Program-made: the position numbers and the translations under genes
Notes under the pieces: model-generated
Told to the model about the DNA's origin: nothing
The model's database searches: none
The model's input: the letters and a program-made list of their open reading frames with translations, nothing else
Assembly: GCA_002345845.1 (NCBI GenBank)
Contig: DDWF01000251.1
Location: 1-6,006, forward strand
Direction: 5' to 3'
DNA length: 6,006 nucleotides
Origin: Betaproteobacteria bacterium UBA2293
Lineage (GTDB): Bacteria > Pseudomonadota > Gammaproteobacteria > Burkholderiales > Rhodocyclaceae
Part shown: piece by piece, positions 1-6,006 of the stretch
Position numbering within the stretch: position 1 is the stretch's first letter
Layout: each line of letters starts with the position of its first letter

Positions 1-2715
1 ATCATCGTGCCGTCGCAGGACATCGTGCTCGGTCTGTACTACGCCACCCGCGAGAAGATCAACGGTAAGGGCGAAGGTATGTACTTCGCCGACATCGCCG
101 AAATCGAACGCGCCCTGGCGGCCAAGGAACTGGATATCCAGACCCGCATTTCGGTGCGTCTGACCCAGTACGAGCCGGCAGCCGTCGATGGCGAATGGAC
201 GGAAAAGATCGTCCGTGTCGAAACCACCGCCGGTCGGGCGCTGCTCTCGAAGATCCTGCCCAAGGGCCTGCCCTTCAAGGTCATCGACCGCGCCCTGAAG
301 AAGAAGGAAATCTCCAAGCTGATCGACGAATCCTTCCGTCGCTGCGGCCTCAAGGAAACCGTCGTCTTCGCCGACAAGCTGATGCAGAACGGCTACGCCC
401 TGGCTACCCGCGCCGGCATCTCCTTCTGTTCAGACGACATGCGTGTGCCGGCCAAGAAGTACGAAATCATTTCGGCCGCCGAAGCCGAGGTCAAGGAAAT
501 CGAGATCCAGTACACCAACGGTCTGGTGACCAACGGCGAGCGTTATAACAAGGTCGTCGATATCTGGGGCCGTACCGGTGATCAGGTGGCCAAGGTGATG
601 ATGGACGAACTCGGCCACGAGGACACCATCGACCGCCACGGCAAGAAGGTGAAGCAGGAGTCGTTCAACTCCATCTACATGATGGCCGACTCCGGCGCCC
701 GCGGTTCCGCCGCCCAGATCCGTCAGCTGGCCGGTATGCGCGGCCTGATGGCGAAGCCGGACGGCTCGATTATCGAGACGCCGATCACCACCAACTTCCG
801 CGAAGGTCTGAACGTTCTTCAGTACTTCATCTCGACCCACGGCGCTCGTAAGGGCCTGGCCGACACCGCGCTGAAGACCGCCAACTCCGGCTACCTGACC
901 CGTCGTCTGGTCGACGTGACCCAGGATCTGGTGATTACCGAAGACGACTGCGGCACGCAGAACGGTTTCGCCGTCAAGGCCCTGGTCGAAGGCGGCGAAG
1001 TCATCGAGCCGTTGCGCGAGCGTATCCTTGGCCGCGTCACGGTCGATGATCTGGTCGATCCGGAAACCCAGGAAACGGTCATCTTCGGCGGCACCATGCT
1101 CGACGAAGACCTGGTCGATCTGATCGACAAGCTGGGTATCGACGAAGTCAAGGTCCGTACGCCGCTGTCCTGTGACACGCGTTACGGCCTGTGCGCCAAG
1201 TGCTACGGCCGTGACCTCGGCCGCGGCACGATGGTCAATGCCGGCGAAGCGATCGGCGTCATCGCCGCCCAGTCGATTGGCGAACCGGGCACCCAGCTGA
1301 CCATGCGTACCTTCCACGTCGGTGGTGCGGCATCCCGTGCTGCCGTGGCCTCGCAGATTGAAGCCAAGTCGGCCGGTACCATCCGCTACACCTCCAACAT
1401 GCGTTTTGTCACCAGCGCCAAGGGCGAGAAGGTTGTCATCTCCCGCTCCGGCGAAGTGCTGATCACCGACGATCACGGTCGTGAGCGTGAGCGCCACAAG
1501 GTGCCTTACGGCGCCATGCTGCTGGCCGACGAAGGCAAGGCGGTCAAGGCTGGCGCCAAACTGGCCACCTGGGATCCGCACACCCGGCCGATCGTTACCG
1601 AATATGCCGGTACCGTGCGTTTCGAGAACGTTGAGGAAGGCGTTACCGTCGCCAAGCAGGTCGATGATGTCACCGGCCTGTCCACCCTCGTCGTCATCGA
1701 CCACAAGCGTGGCGGCAAGGCGGCGACCAAGGGTGTCCGCCCGGTCGTCAAGCTGCTCGACGACGCCGGTCAGGAGGTCAAGATTCACGGCAGCGATCAT
1801 TCCGTGTCGATCGCCTTCCAGGTGGGCTCGATCATTTCCGTGGTCGACGGCCAGCAGGTTGGTGTCGGTGACGTGCTTGCCCGCATGCCGCAGGAATCGG
1901 CCAAGACTCGTGACATTACCGGCGGTCTGCCGCGTGTTGCCGAATTGTTCGAAGCCCGCACGCCGAAGGATGCTTCCGTGCTCGCCGAGTTCACCGGCAC
2001 CATTTCCTTCGGTAAGGACACCAAGGGCAAGCAGCGTCTGATCATCACCGATCTCGACGGCACCGCCCACGAATACCTGGTGCCGAAGGACAAGCACGTA
2101 CTGGTGCATGATGGTCAGGTGGTCAACAAGGGTGAGAAGATTGTCGAAGGTCTGCCTGATCCGCACGACATTCTGCGCTTGCAGGGCGTCGAGGCGCTGG
2201 CCCGCTACATCACCGACGAAGTCCAGGACGTCTATCGTCTGCAAGGCGTCAAGATCAACGACAAGCATATTGAAGTGATCGTCCGTCAGATGCTGCGTCG
2301 GGTGACCGTCGTCGAACCGGGTGACACCAAGTTCATCAAGTCCGAACAAGTGGAACGCGCCGAGCTGCTGGCCGAAAATGATCGCATGACTGCCGACGGC
2401 AAACTGCCGGCGACCATCGAGCACATGCTGCTCGGTATCACCAAGGCTTCGCTGTCGACCGACTCCTTCATTTCGGCCGCGTCCTTCCAGGAAACCACCC
2501 GCGTTCTTACCGAAGCCGCCATCATGGGCAAGCGCGACGAACTGCGTGGTCTCAAGGAAAACGTCATCGTCGGTCGCCTCATTCCGGCCGGTACCGGCCT
2601 CGCCTATCACCGCAGCCGCAAGGCCCAGGTGGCTGGCGAGGATCAGGCCGCCGACCGGACAATCGAGCCGGCTGTTGCCGAAAACGCAACACAGGAAGTC
2701 GATCAGGGTCTGTAA
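1..2715 (+). CDS. rpoC: DNA-directed RNA polymerase subunit beta', C-terminal part (5' end outside window)
   Basis: This is the largest catalytic-core subunit of RNA polymerase. The frame is open from base 1 and reads IIVPSQD, an internal RpoC segment, so roughly the first 500 residues, including the NADFDGD Mg-binding loop, lie upstream. The GTG at 7 is an internal Val codon, not a start. Visible in order are the secondary-channel rim region (about 470-590); the conserved block [18 protein letters not shown] before the bridge helix; the bridge helix itself (about 814-921, with [15 protein letters not shown]); the zinc-site cysteines (codons at 949, 1171, 1192 and 1201, matching E. coli C814, C888, C895 and C898); and the trigger loop (about 1270-1335) with its catalytic Met (1303), Arg (1306) and His (1315). 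Next come a long proteobacterial SI3-type insertion, the [15 protein letters not shown] block (from about 1915) and the C-terminal segment with [17 protein letters not shown] and GRLIPAGTG. The stop is TAA. The 904 visible residues fit a total near 1,400. No frameshift or missing key residue is seen. Confidence 0.99.
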   Translation: MIVPSQDIVLGLYYATREKINGKGEGMYFADIAEIERALAAKELDIQTRISVRLTQYEPAAVDGEWTEKIVRVETTAGRALLSKILPKGLPFKVIDRALKKKEISKLIDESFRRCGLKETVVFADKLMQNGYALATRAGISFCSDDMRVPAKKYEIISAAEAEVKEIEIQYTNGLVTNGERYNKVVDIWGRTGDQVAKVMMDELGHEDTIDRHGKKVKQESFNSIYMMADSGARGSAAQIRQLAGMRGLMAKPDGSIIETPITTNFREGLNVLQYFISTHGARKGLADTALKTANSGYLTRRLVDVTQDLVITEDDCGTQNGFAVKALVEGGEVIEPLRERILGRVTVDDLVDPETQETVIFGGTMLDEDLVDLIDKLGIDEVKVRTPLSCDTRYGLCAKCYGRDLGRGTMVNAGEAIGVIAAQSIGEPGTQLTMRTFHVGGAASRAAVASQIEAKSAGTIRYTSNMRFVTSAKGEKVVISRSGEVLITDDHGRERERHKVPYGAMLLADEGKAVKAGAKLATWDPHTRPIVTEYAGTVRFENVEEGVTVAKQVDDVTGLSTLVVIDHKRGGKAATKGVRPVVKLLDDAGQEVKIHGSDHSVSIAFQVGSIISVVDGQQVGVGDVLARMPQESAKTRDITGGLPRVAELFEARTPKDASVLAEFTGTISFGKDTKGKQRLIITDLDGTAHEYLVPKDKHVLVHDGQVVNKGEKIVEGLPDPHDILRLQGVEALARYITDEVQDVYRLQGVKINDKHIEVIVRQMLRRVTVVEPGDTKFIKSEQVERAELLAENDRMTADGKLPATIEHMLLGITKASLSTDSFISAASFQETTRVLTEAAIMGKRDELRGLKENVIVGRLIPAGTGLAYHRSRKAQVAGEDQAADRTIEPAVAENATQEVDQGL

Positions 2716-2724
2716 GCTGTTTTG

Positions 2725-2755
2725 CAACCCCCGTGTCTCGTTGACATGGGGGTTG
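2725..2755 (+). terminator. Hairpin after rpoC without U-tract; weak or partial terminator at best
   Basis: Ten bases after the rpoC stop, 2725-2737 pair with 2743-2755: 13 base pairs, all Watson-Crick except one G-T, around a five-base loop (TCGTT). The core is AACCCCC against GGGGGTT. No run of T follows on either strand, so it lacks the second half of an intrinsic terminator. It may protect the rpoBC mRNA 3' end, guide processing, or attenuate only slightly, allowing readthrough into rpsL. Its loop and 3' arm contain the -35 element of the rpsL promoter, so the same bases serve two signals. Confidence 0.45.
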
Positions 2756-2769
2756 ATCAACCATAGAAT
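2741..2769 (+). promoter_or_regulatory. Sigma70-type promoter for the str operon (rpsL-rpsG-fusA-tuf)
   Basis: A perfect -35 hexamer TTGACA (2741-2746) is followed after exactly 17 bases by TAGAAT (2764-2769), one mismatch from the TATAAT consensus. Transcription would begin near 2776, giving a leader of about 96 bases before rpsL. It is the only near-consensus pair I noticed in the spacer and sits where a promoter for a highly expressed ribosomal operon is expected. No extended -10 TG and no A/T-rich UP element is evident. The motif is seen directly; promoter activity is inferred. Confidence 0.78.
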
Positions 2770-2775
2770 CTATGG
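2751..2775. repeat. Two adjoining perfect dyads over the promoter spacer and -10
   Basis: GGTTGATCAACC (2751-2762) is a perfect 12-base palindrome lying wholly between the -35 and -10 boxes. Starting at 2761 and sharing its last two bases, CCATAGA-A-TCTATGG (2761-2775) is a perfect 7+1+7 dyad that contains the whole -10 box and ends at the predicted start of transcription. The symmetry is read directly. An operator role is possible, because a protein on either site would block polymerase, but I recognise no regulator's consensus here and chance cannot be excluded. Confidence 0.5.
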
Positions 2776-2871
2776 TCTTTGTCGGCAGAGGCTAATCATT
2801 GTCTCTGCTTTGGATAACAAAATTGCCGTCGTGCACCGTCTTTGGGTGCCCGGCCGTTGAAGGATTTCGAT
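2776..2871 (+). promoter_or_regulatory. Structured 5' leader of the str operon mRNA
   Basis: The predicted leader holds two hairpins. In the first, 2784-2792 pair with 2801-2809 (core GCAGAG against CTCTGC, eight-base loop). In the second, GCACC (2833-2837) pairs with GGTGC (2845-2849), and an outer GCCG (2825-2828) can pair with CGGC (2851-2854), which brings the fold to within a few bases of the rpsL Shine-Dalgarno sequence. No T-run follows either hairpin, so attenuation by an intrinsic terminator is unlikely. An effect on mRNA stability or on ribosome access to rpsL is the more natural reading. The fold was done by eye, without energy calculation. Confidence 0.4.
2859..2864 (+). promoter_or_regulatory. 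Ribosome binding site of rpsL
   Basis: GAAGGA lies seven bases before the ATG at 2872 and fixes that start. An in-frame TTG at 2842 upstream has no comparable site and would add ten residues not found in S12. Confidence 0.85.
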
Positions 2872-3249
2872 ATGCCGACTATCAACCAGCTCGTGCGCAA
2901 GCCGCGCGTTGCCGAGGTCACCAAGAGCAAGGTGCCTGCTCTGGAAAAATGCCCGCAAAAGCGTGGCGTTTGCACCCGCGTTTACACTACCACCCCGAAG
3001 AAGCCGAACTCCGCCCTGCGTAAGGTCTGCAAGGTTCGCCTGACAAATGGCTTTGAAGTCATTTCGTATATCGGCGGTGAAGGCCACAACCTGCAGGAGC
3101 ACTCCGTGGTCATGATCCGTGGTGGTCGTGTCAAGGACTTACCCGGTGTGCGTTACCACACTGTGCGTGGCTCCCTGGATACCCAGGGCGTCAAGGATCG
3201 TAAGCAGTCCCGTTCCAAGTACGGGGCCAAGCGTCCGAAGGCTGCCTGA
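2872..3249 (+). CDS. rpsL: 30S ribosomal protein S12
   Basis: S12 sits at the decoding centre of the small subunit, where it touches 16S rRNA and tRNA and helps set accuracy. The product is 125 residues (E. coli 124) and starts [12 protein letters not shown], the family's N-terminus. The loop [13 protein letters not shown] (residues 39-51) and the loop [13 protein letters not shown] (84-96) are intact. Lys43 and Lys88, the usual sites of streptomycin-resistance changes, are wild type. Asp89 is the residue methylthiolated by RimO in E. coli. The start is set by GAAGGA seven bases upstream. It is the first gene of the str transcription unit, behind its own promoter and leader, and the only complete gene here ending in TGA. 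Its Leu90 codon (3139) is TTA, the only in-frame TTA I found in the window's coding sequence. Identification is certain. Confidence 0.99.
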   Translation: MPTINQLVRKPRVAEVTKSKVPALEKCPQKRGVCTRVYTTTPKKPNSALRKVCKVRLTNGFEVISYIGGEGHNLQEHSVVMIRGGRVKDLPGVRYHTVRGSLDTQGVKDRKQSRSKYGAKRPKAA

Positions 3250-3359
3250 TTCGTCGGGTGGCTTGAGTAAGTGGCCATTCTCATGGGTGGCCGTGAGAGC
3301 CGGGTGGGTGAAAACCCCTTCCCGGCTTTTCAACTGAATCGTGTTTAATTGAGGTCAAT
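3250..3359 (+). promoter_or_regulatory. rpsL-rpsG intercistronic region, candidate S7 autoregulatory site
   Basis: This 110-base spacer is much longer than the 18- and 21-base gaps later in the operon and is structured. Hairpin A pairs GGCCA (3273-3277) with TGGCC (3288-3292), continuing inward through two G-T pairs and one C-G pair to a four-base loop. Hairpin B follows at 3298-3327. In E. coli, ribosomal protein S7 binds the mRNA between rpsL and rpsG, a spacer of similar length, and represses translation of the downstream str genes. Position, length and structure suggest the same role here, but I could not match the fold to the E. coli site. The rpsG ribosome binding site (GAGG, 3351-3354) closes the region. 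Confidence 0.5.
3295..3330 (+). terminator. Terminator-like hairpin with GAAA tetraloop before rpsG
   Basis: AGCCGGG (3298-3304) pairs perfectly with CCCGGCT (3321-3327). A small internal loop leads to a 4-bp stem GGGT/ACCC capped by GAAA (3310-3313), a GNRA tetraloop. Four T's (3327-3330) end the structure, and weak pairs can extend the base to 3295-3330. This resembles a weak intrinsic terminator, yet rpsG follows 30 bases later with no obvious promoter of its own, so full termination is unlikely. Partial attenuation, or a role in the S7 binding site, are the alternatives. Confidence 0.4.
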
Positions 3360-3830
3360 ATGCCCCGTCGTCGTGTAGTCGCCAAGCGCGACATTTTGCC
3401 GGATCCCAAGTTCGGCAATGTGGAAGTCTCCAAGTTCATCAACGCCATCATGCAGAGCGGCAAGAAGTCTGTTGCCGAGCGCATCGTTTATGGTGCCTTC
3501 GATATCATCACCACCAAGTCCGGCAAGGATCCGCTGGAAGTCTTCAGCTCGGCCATGGGCAACGTTCGTCCGATGGTCGAAGTGAAGTCCCGTCGCGTTG
3601 GTGGTGCCAACTACCAGGTTCCGGTCGAAGTTCGCCCGGCTCGTCGCGCCGCGCTGGCCATGCGCTGGCTGCGTGAGTCCGCCCGCAAGCGTTCGGAAAA
3701 GTCGATGGGTCAGCGTCTGGCTGCCGAAATGCTGGAAGCGGCCGAAAACCGCGGCGGCGCCGTCAAGAAGCGTGACGAAGTGCATCGCATGGCCGAAGCC
3801 AATAAGGCCTTCGCCCACTTCCGCTTCTAA
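3360..3830 (+). CDS. rpsG: 30S ribosomal protein S7
   Basis: S7 is a primary 16S rRNA binding protein that nucleates assembly of the 30S head and lies near the E-site tRNA and mRNA exit. In E. coli it also represses the str operon by binding the mRNA ahead of its own gene. The product is 156 residues, the normal bacterial length, and opens with [19 protein letters not shown]. The beta-hairpin segment [15 protein letters not shown] (about residues 77-91) and the basic [13 protein letters not shown] helix are intact; the C-terminus is [12 protein letters not shown] at 3351-3354 lies five bases before the ATG, a slightly close but workable spacing. The gene follows a structured 110-base spacer and ends in TAA 18 bases before fusA. 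Nothing is truncated or odd. Confidence 0.99.
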   Translation: MPRRRVVAKRDILPDPKFGNVEVSKFINAIMQSGKKSVAERIVYGAFDIITTKSGKDPLEVFSSAMGNVRPMVEVKSRRVGGANYQVPVEVRPARRAALAMRWLRESARKRSEKSMGQRLAAEMLEAAENRGGAVKKRDEVHRMAEANKAFAHFRF

Positions 3831-3835
3831 TTCGC

Positions 3836-3841
3836 AAAGGG
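3836..3841 (+). promoter_or_regulatory. Ribosome binding site fixing the GTG start of fusA
   Basis: AAAGGG lies seven bases before the GTG at 3849. No ATG is available nearby in frame, and the translation from this GTG matches the EF-G N-terminus exactly, so GTG is the start. Confidence 0.85.
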
Positions 3842-3848
3842 CTCTAAC

Positions 3849-5936
3849 GTGGCACGTAAAACCCCCATCGAGCGCTACCGCAATATCGGTATCAGCGCTC
3901 ACATCGACGCCGGCAAGACGACGACGACCGAACGCATCCTCTACTACACCGGTGTTAACCACAAGATCGGTGAAGTGCACGACGGTGCTGCCACCATGGA
4001 CTGGATGGAGCAGGAGCGTGGTATCACCATTACCTCGGCTGCGACGACCTGTTTCTGGAAGGGGATGGAAAACAACTTCCCCGAGCATCGCTTCAACATC
4101 ATCGATACCCCGGGACACGTTGACTTCACCATTGAAGTCGAGCGCTCGATGCGTGTGCTCGATGGTGCTTGCATGGTTTACTGTGCGGTTGGCGGCGTCC
4201 AGCCGCAGTCGGAAACCGTGTGGCGTCAGGCCACCAAGTACAAGGTGCCGCGTCTGGCCTTCGTGAACAAGATGGACCGTTCCGGCGCCAACTTCTTCAA
4301 GGTCGTCGAGCAGATGAAGACGCGCCTGAAGGCCAGTCCGGTGCCGATCGTCATTCCCATCGGTGCTGAAGATACCTTCGAGGGTGTGGTTGACCTGATC
4401 AAGATGAAGGCCATCTACTGGGATGAGGCTTCCCAGGGTATGAAGTTCGATTATCGCGACATCCCGGCCGAACTGCAGGAAACGGCCGACACCTGGCGCG
4501 AACAGATGGTCGAGGCGGCTGCTGAAGCCTCCGAAGACCTGATGAACGAGTACCTGGAAAACGGCGAGTTGTCGGAAGCCAAGATCAAGGAAGGCCTGCG
4601 CCTGCGCACCCTGGCTTGCGAAATCCAGCCGATGCTGTGCGGTACCGCCTTCAAGAACAAGGGCGTGCAGCGCATGCTGGATGCCGTCATCGAACTGCTG
4701 CCGTCGCCGGTCGATATCCCGCCGGTTACCGGTCTCGACGAGCGCGATAAGGAAGTCTCGCGCAAGGCTGATGATTCCGAAAAGTTCTCGGCGCTGGCGT
4801 TCAAGCTGATGACAGATCCGTTCGTCGGCCAGCTCACCTTCATTCGCGTTTATTCTGGCGTTCTGTTGTCTGGTGCTACGGTCTACAACGCGATCAAGGG
4901 CAAAAAGGAGCGCATCGGTCGTATTCTGCAGATGCACGCCAACAACCGCGAAGAAATCAAGGAAGTTTTGGCCGGCGACATCGCCGCTTGCGTGGGTCTG
5001 AAGGATGTCACCACTGGTGAAACCCTGTGCGATCCGGATGCGCCGATCATTCTCGAGCGCATGATCTTCCCCGAGCCGGTGATCCACGTCGCCGTCGAGC
5101 CGAAGACCAAGGCCGACCAGGAAAAGATGGGTATCGCGCTTGGCCGTCTGGCGGCCGAAGATCCGTCCTTCCGCGTCCGTACCGACGAAGAGTCTGGCCA
5201 GACCATCATCTCCGGCATGGGCGAACTGCACCTCGATATCATCGTCGATCGCATGCGTCGTGAATTCAACGTCGATGCCTCCGTCGGTGCGCCGCAGGTT
5301 GCTTACCGCGAATGCATCAAAAAGGCTGTCGAGCAGGAAGGCAAGTTCGTCAAGCAGTCCGGCGGTCGCGGGCAATTCGGTCACGTCTGGCTCAAGATCG
5401 AGCCGAACGAAGCCGGCAAGGGCTACGAGTTCGTCGATGCCATCAAGGGCGGTGTCGTGCCGCGCGAATTTATCCCGGCGGTCGACAAGGGGCTGCAGGA
5501 TGCCGTCACCAGCGGTGTGCTGGCTGGCTTCCCGGTGGTTGACGTCAAGTTCACCCTGTTCGATGGTTCCTACCACGACGTGGACTCGAACGAAAACGCC
5601 TTCCGCATGGCAGCTTCCATGGCTTTCAAGGAAGGCATGAAGAAGGCCAGCCCGACGCTGCTTGAGCCGATGATGGCGGTCGAAGTCGAAACCCCGGAAG
5701 ACTACATGGGTAACGTCATGGGCGATCTGTCGTCGCGTCGCGGCATCGTTCAGGGTATGGAAGACCAGGCTGGCGGCATCAAGGTCGTGCGCGCCGAAGT
5801 GCCGCTGTCCGAGATGTTCGGTTATGCCACTTCGCTGCGTTCGCTGTCGCAGGGTCGGGCTACCTACTCGATGGAATTCAAGCACTATACCGAGGCGCCG
5901 AAGAACGTCGCCGAGGCCGTCATCAACAAGAAGTAA
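3849..5936 (+). CDS. fusA: Translation elongation factor G (EF-G)
   Basis: EF-G is the GTPase that drives tRNA and mRNA translocation on the ribosome and, with ribosome recycling factor, splits post-termination ribosomes. The product is 695 residues (E. coli 704). Domain I carries all GTP motifs: P-loop AHIDAGKT (17-24), switch I RGITIT (57-62), DTPGH (86-90, catalytic His90), NKMD (140-143) and the G5-like GTAFKN (265-270). Domain II begins near 310, domain III near 405 (GMGELHLD 456-463), domain IV near 485 with [10 protein letters not shown] (503-512) and the tip loop [13 protein letters not shown] (573-585; His576 corresponds to E. coli His583), and domain V near 605. It is shorter than E. 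coli EF-G by two residues before switch I and by several in a domain IV loop. The start codon is GTG. Eight cysteines are present (68, 108, 112, 257, 264, 381, 394, 489). Cys112 and Cys264 align with the pair reported to form an inactivating disulfide in E. coli. Confidence 0.99.
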   Translation: MARKTPIERYRNIGISAHIDAGKTTTTERILYYTGVNHKIGEVHDGAATMDWMEQERGITITSAATTCFWKGMENNFPEHRFNIIDTPGHVDFTIEVERSMRVLDGACMVYCAVGGVQPQSETVWRQATKYKVPRLAFVNKMDRSGANFFKVVEQMKTRLKASPVPIVIPIGAEDTFEGVVDLIKMKAIYWDEASQGMKFDYRDIPAELQETADTWREQMVEAAAEASEDLMNEYLENGELSEAKIKEGLRLRTLACEIQPMLCGTAFKNKGVQRMLDAVIELLPSPVDIPPVTGLDERDKEVSRKADDSEKFSALAFKLMTDPFVGQLTFIRVYSGVLLSGATVYNAIKGKKERIGRILQMHANNREEIKEVLAGDIAACVGLKDVTTGETLCDPDAPIILERMIFPEPVIHVAVEPKTKADQEKMGIALGRLAAEDPSFRVRTDEESGQTIISGMGELHLDIIVDRMRREFNVDASVGAPQVAYRECIKKAVEQEGKFVKQSGGRGQFGHVWLKIEPNEAGKGYEFVDAIKGGVVPREFIPAVDKGLQDAVTSGVLAGFPVVDVKFTLFDGSYHDVDSNENAFRMAASMAFKEGMKKASPTLLEPMMAVEVETPEDYMGNVMGDLSSRRGIVQGMEDQAGGIKVVRAEVPLSEMFGYATSLRSLSQGRATYSMEFKHYTEAPKNVAEAVINKK

Positions 5937-5957
5937 TTCGTTATTGGAGAACCGATA

Positions 5958-6006
5958 ATGGCAAAAGAGAAATTTGAACGGACTAAGCCGCACGTAAACG
6001 TTGGCA
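5958..6006 (+). CDS. tuf: Translation elongation factor Tu, N-terminal start only (cut by window end)
   Basis: EF-Tu delivers aminoacyl-tRNA to the ribosomal A site as a GTP complex. Only sixteen residues are visible: MAKEKFERTKPHVNVG, the characteristic EF-Tu N-terminus, which leads into the P-loop beyond the window. GGAG (5946-5949) lies eight bases before the ATG, and the gene starts 21 bases after the fusA stop, so it is the last visible member of the operon. The first codons (GCA AAA, AAA TTT, CGG ACT) are less G/C-ending than those of the genes upstream, as is common at the start of strongly translated genes. Many Betaproteobacteria carry two tuf copies; which one this is follows from its place after fusA. 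Confidence 0.97.
   Translation, partial: MAKEKFERTKPHVNVG

Noticed and set aside
7..9. GTG near the window start as a translation start for rpoC
   Set aside because: The frame is open upstream to base 1 and IIVPSQD is an internal conserved RpoC segment, so the gene simply enters the window from the left.
1481..2041. Alternative + frame of 186 codons inside rpoC, and similar frames inside fusA
   Set aside because: They are Ser/Arg/Pro-rich out-of-frame readings of G/C-biased genes, with no independent start signals or family resemblance.
430..2760. 776-codon minus-strand open frame opposite rpoC
   Set aside because: It is codon-aligned with rpoC, a certain gene. Its translation is low-complexity (rich in H, D, G, L, V and T as complements of common sense codons) and resembles no family. 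Codon bias explains its length.
2831..2860. Nine-codon GTG-started leader frame ending TGA just before the rpsL ribosome binding site
   Set aside because: No ribosome binding site precedes it and the peptide shows no pattern such as a run of one regulatory amino acid, so it cannot be told from chance.
2842..2871. Upstream TTG start extending rpsL by ten residues
   Set aside because: It has no Shine-Dalgarno sequence, whereas the ATG at 2872 has GAAGGA at proper spacing and gives the standard S12 N-terminus.
2872..3249. Possible streptomycin-resistance allele of rpsL
   Set aside because: Lys43, Lys88 and the surrounding loops are wild type.
3345..5993. 882-codon minus-strand open frame opposite rpsG, fusA and the start of tuf
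   Set aside because: rpsG and fusA happen to lie in the same reading register, and neither contains TTA, CTA or TCA, so the complement stays open. It starts inside tuf and has no recognisable domain.
1..6006. A hidden novel system, mobile element, CRISPR array or RNA gene
   Set aside because: All coding space belongs to five well-known housekeeping genes in a standard order, and the spacers are short with ordinary regulatory content. No tRNA-like fold, spaced direct repeats or transposase remnants were seen.

Overview
The window is a housekeeping stretch of a bacterial chromosome, the junction of the rpoBC and str operons: the 3' two-thirds of rpoC, then rpsL, rpsG, fusA and the first codons of tuf, all on the + strand. 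Third codon positions are strongly G/C-biased. RpoC has the proteobacterial features (trigger loop interrupted by a long insertion, C-terminal zinc-site cysteines). The order rpoC-rpsL-rpsG-fusA-tuf is usual for Betaproteobacteria, whereas in E. coli rpoBC and str are far apart. The protein sequences fit a Betaproteobacterium, plausibly Rhodocyclales (Dechloromonas/Azoarcus-like). That placement is an inference from general resemblance, not from a search.

Layout: 1-2715 rpoC (start lies upstream); 2716-2871 a 156-base spacer with a 13-bp hairpin, a near-consensus sigma70 promoter (TTGACA, 17 bases, TAGAAT), a chain of short perfect dyads over that promoter, and a leader of about 96 bases with two hairpins; 2872-3249 rpsL; 3250-3359 a 110-base structured spacer, in the position where S7 binds str mRNA in E. 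coli; 3360-3830 rpsG; 18-base spacer; 3849-5936 fusA, starting with GTG; 21-base spacer; 5958 onward tuf, cut by the window end. No spacer exceeds 300 bases.

The genes form one expression module: the catalytic RNA polymerase subunit, two small-subunit ribosomal proteins (S12 at the decoding centre, S7 as head-assembly primer and known str operon autoregulator), and the two elongation GTPases EF-G and EF-Tu. Readthrough from rpoBC plus the promoter before rpsL would both supply the str genes.

I see no mobile element, CRISPR array, RNA gene, pseudogene or unknown protein, and no evidence of a new system. The points worth a second look are regulatory: the dyads over the rpsL promoter, the rpsL leader, and the rpsL-rpsG spacer. 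Smaller points are a lone TTA codon in rpsL and a cysteine-rich EF-G.
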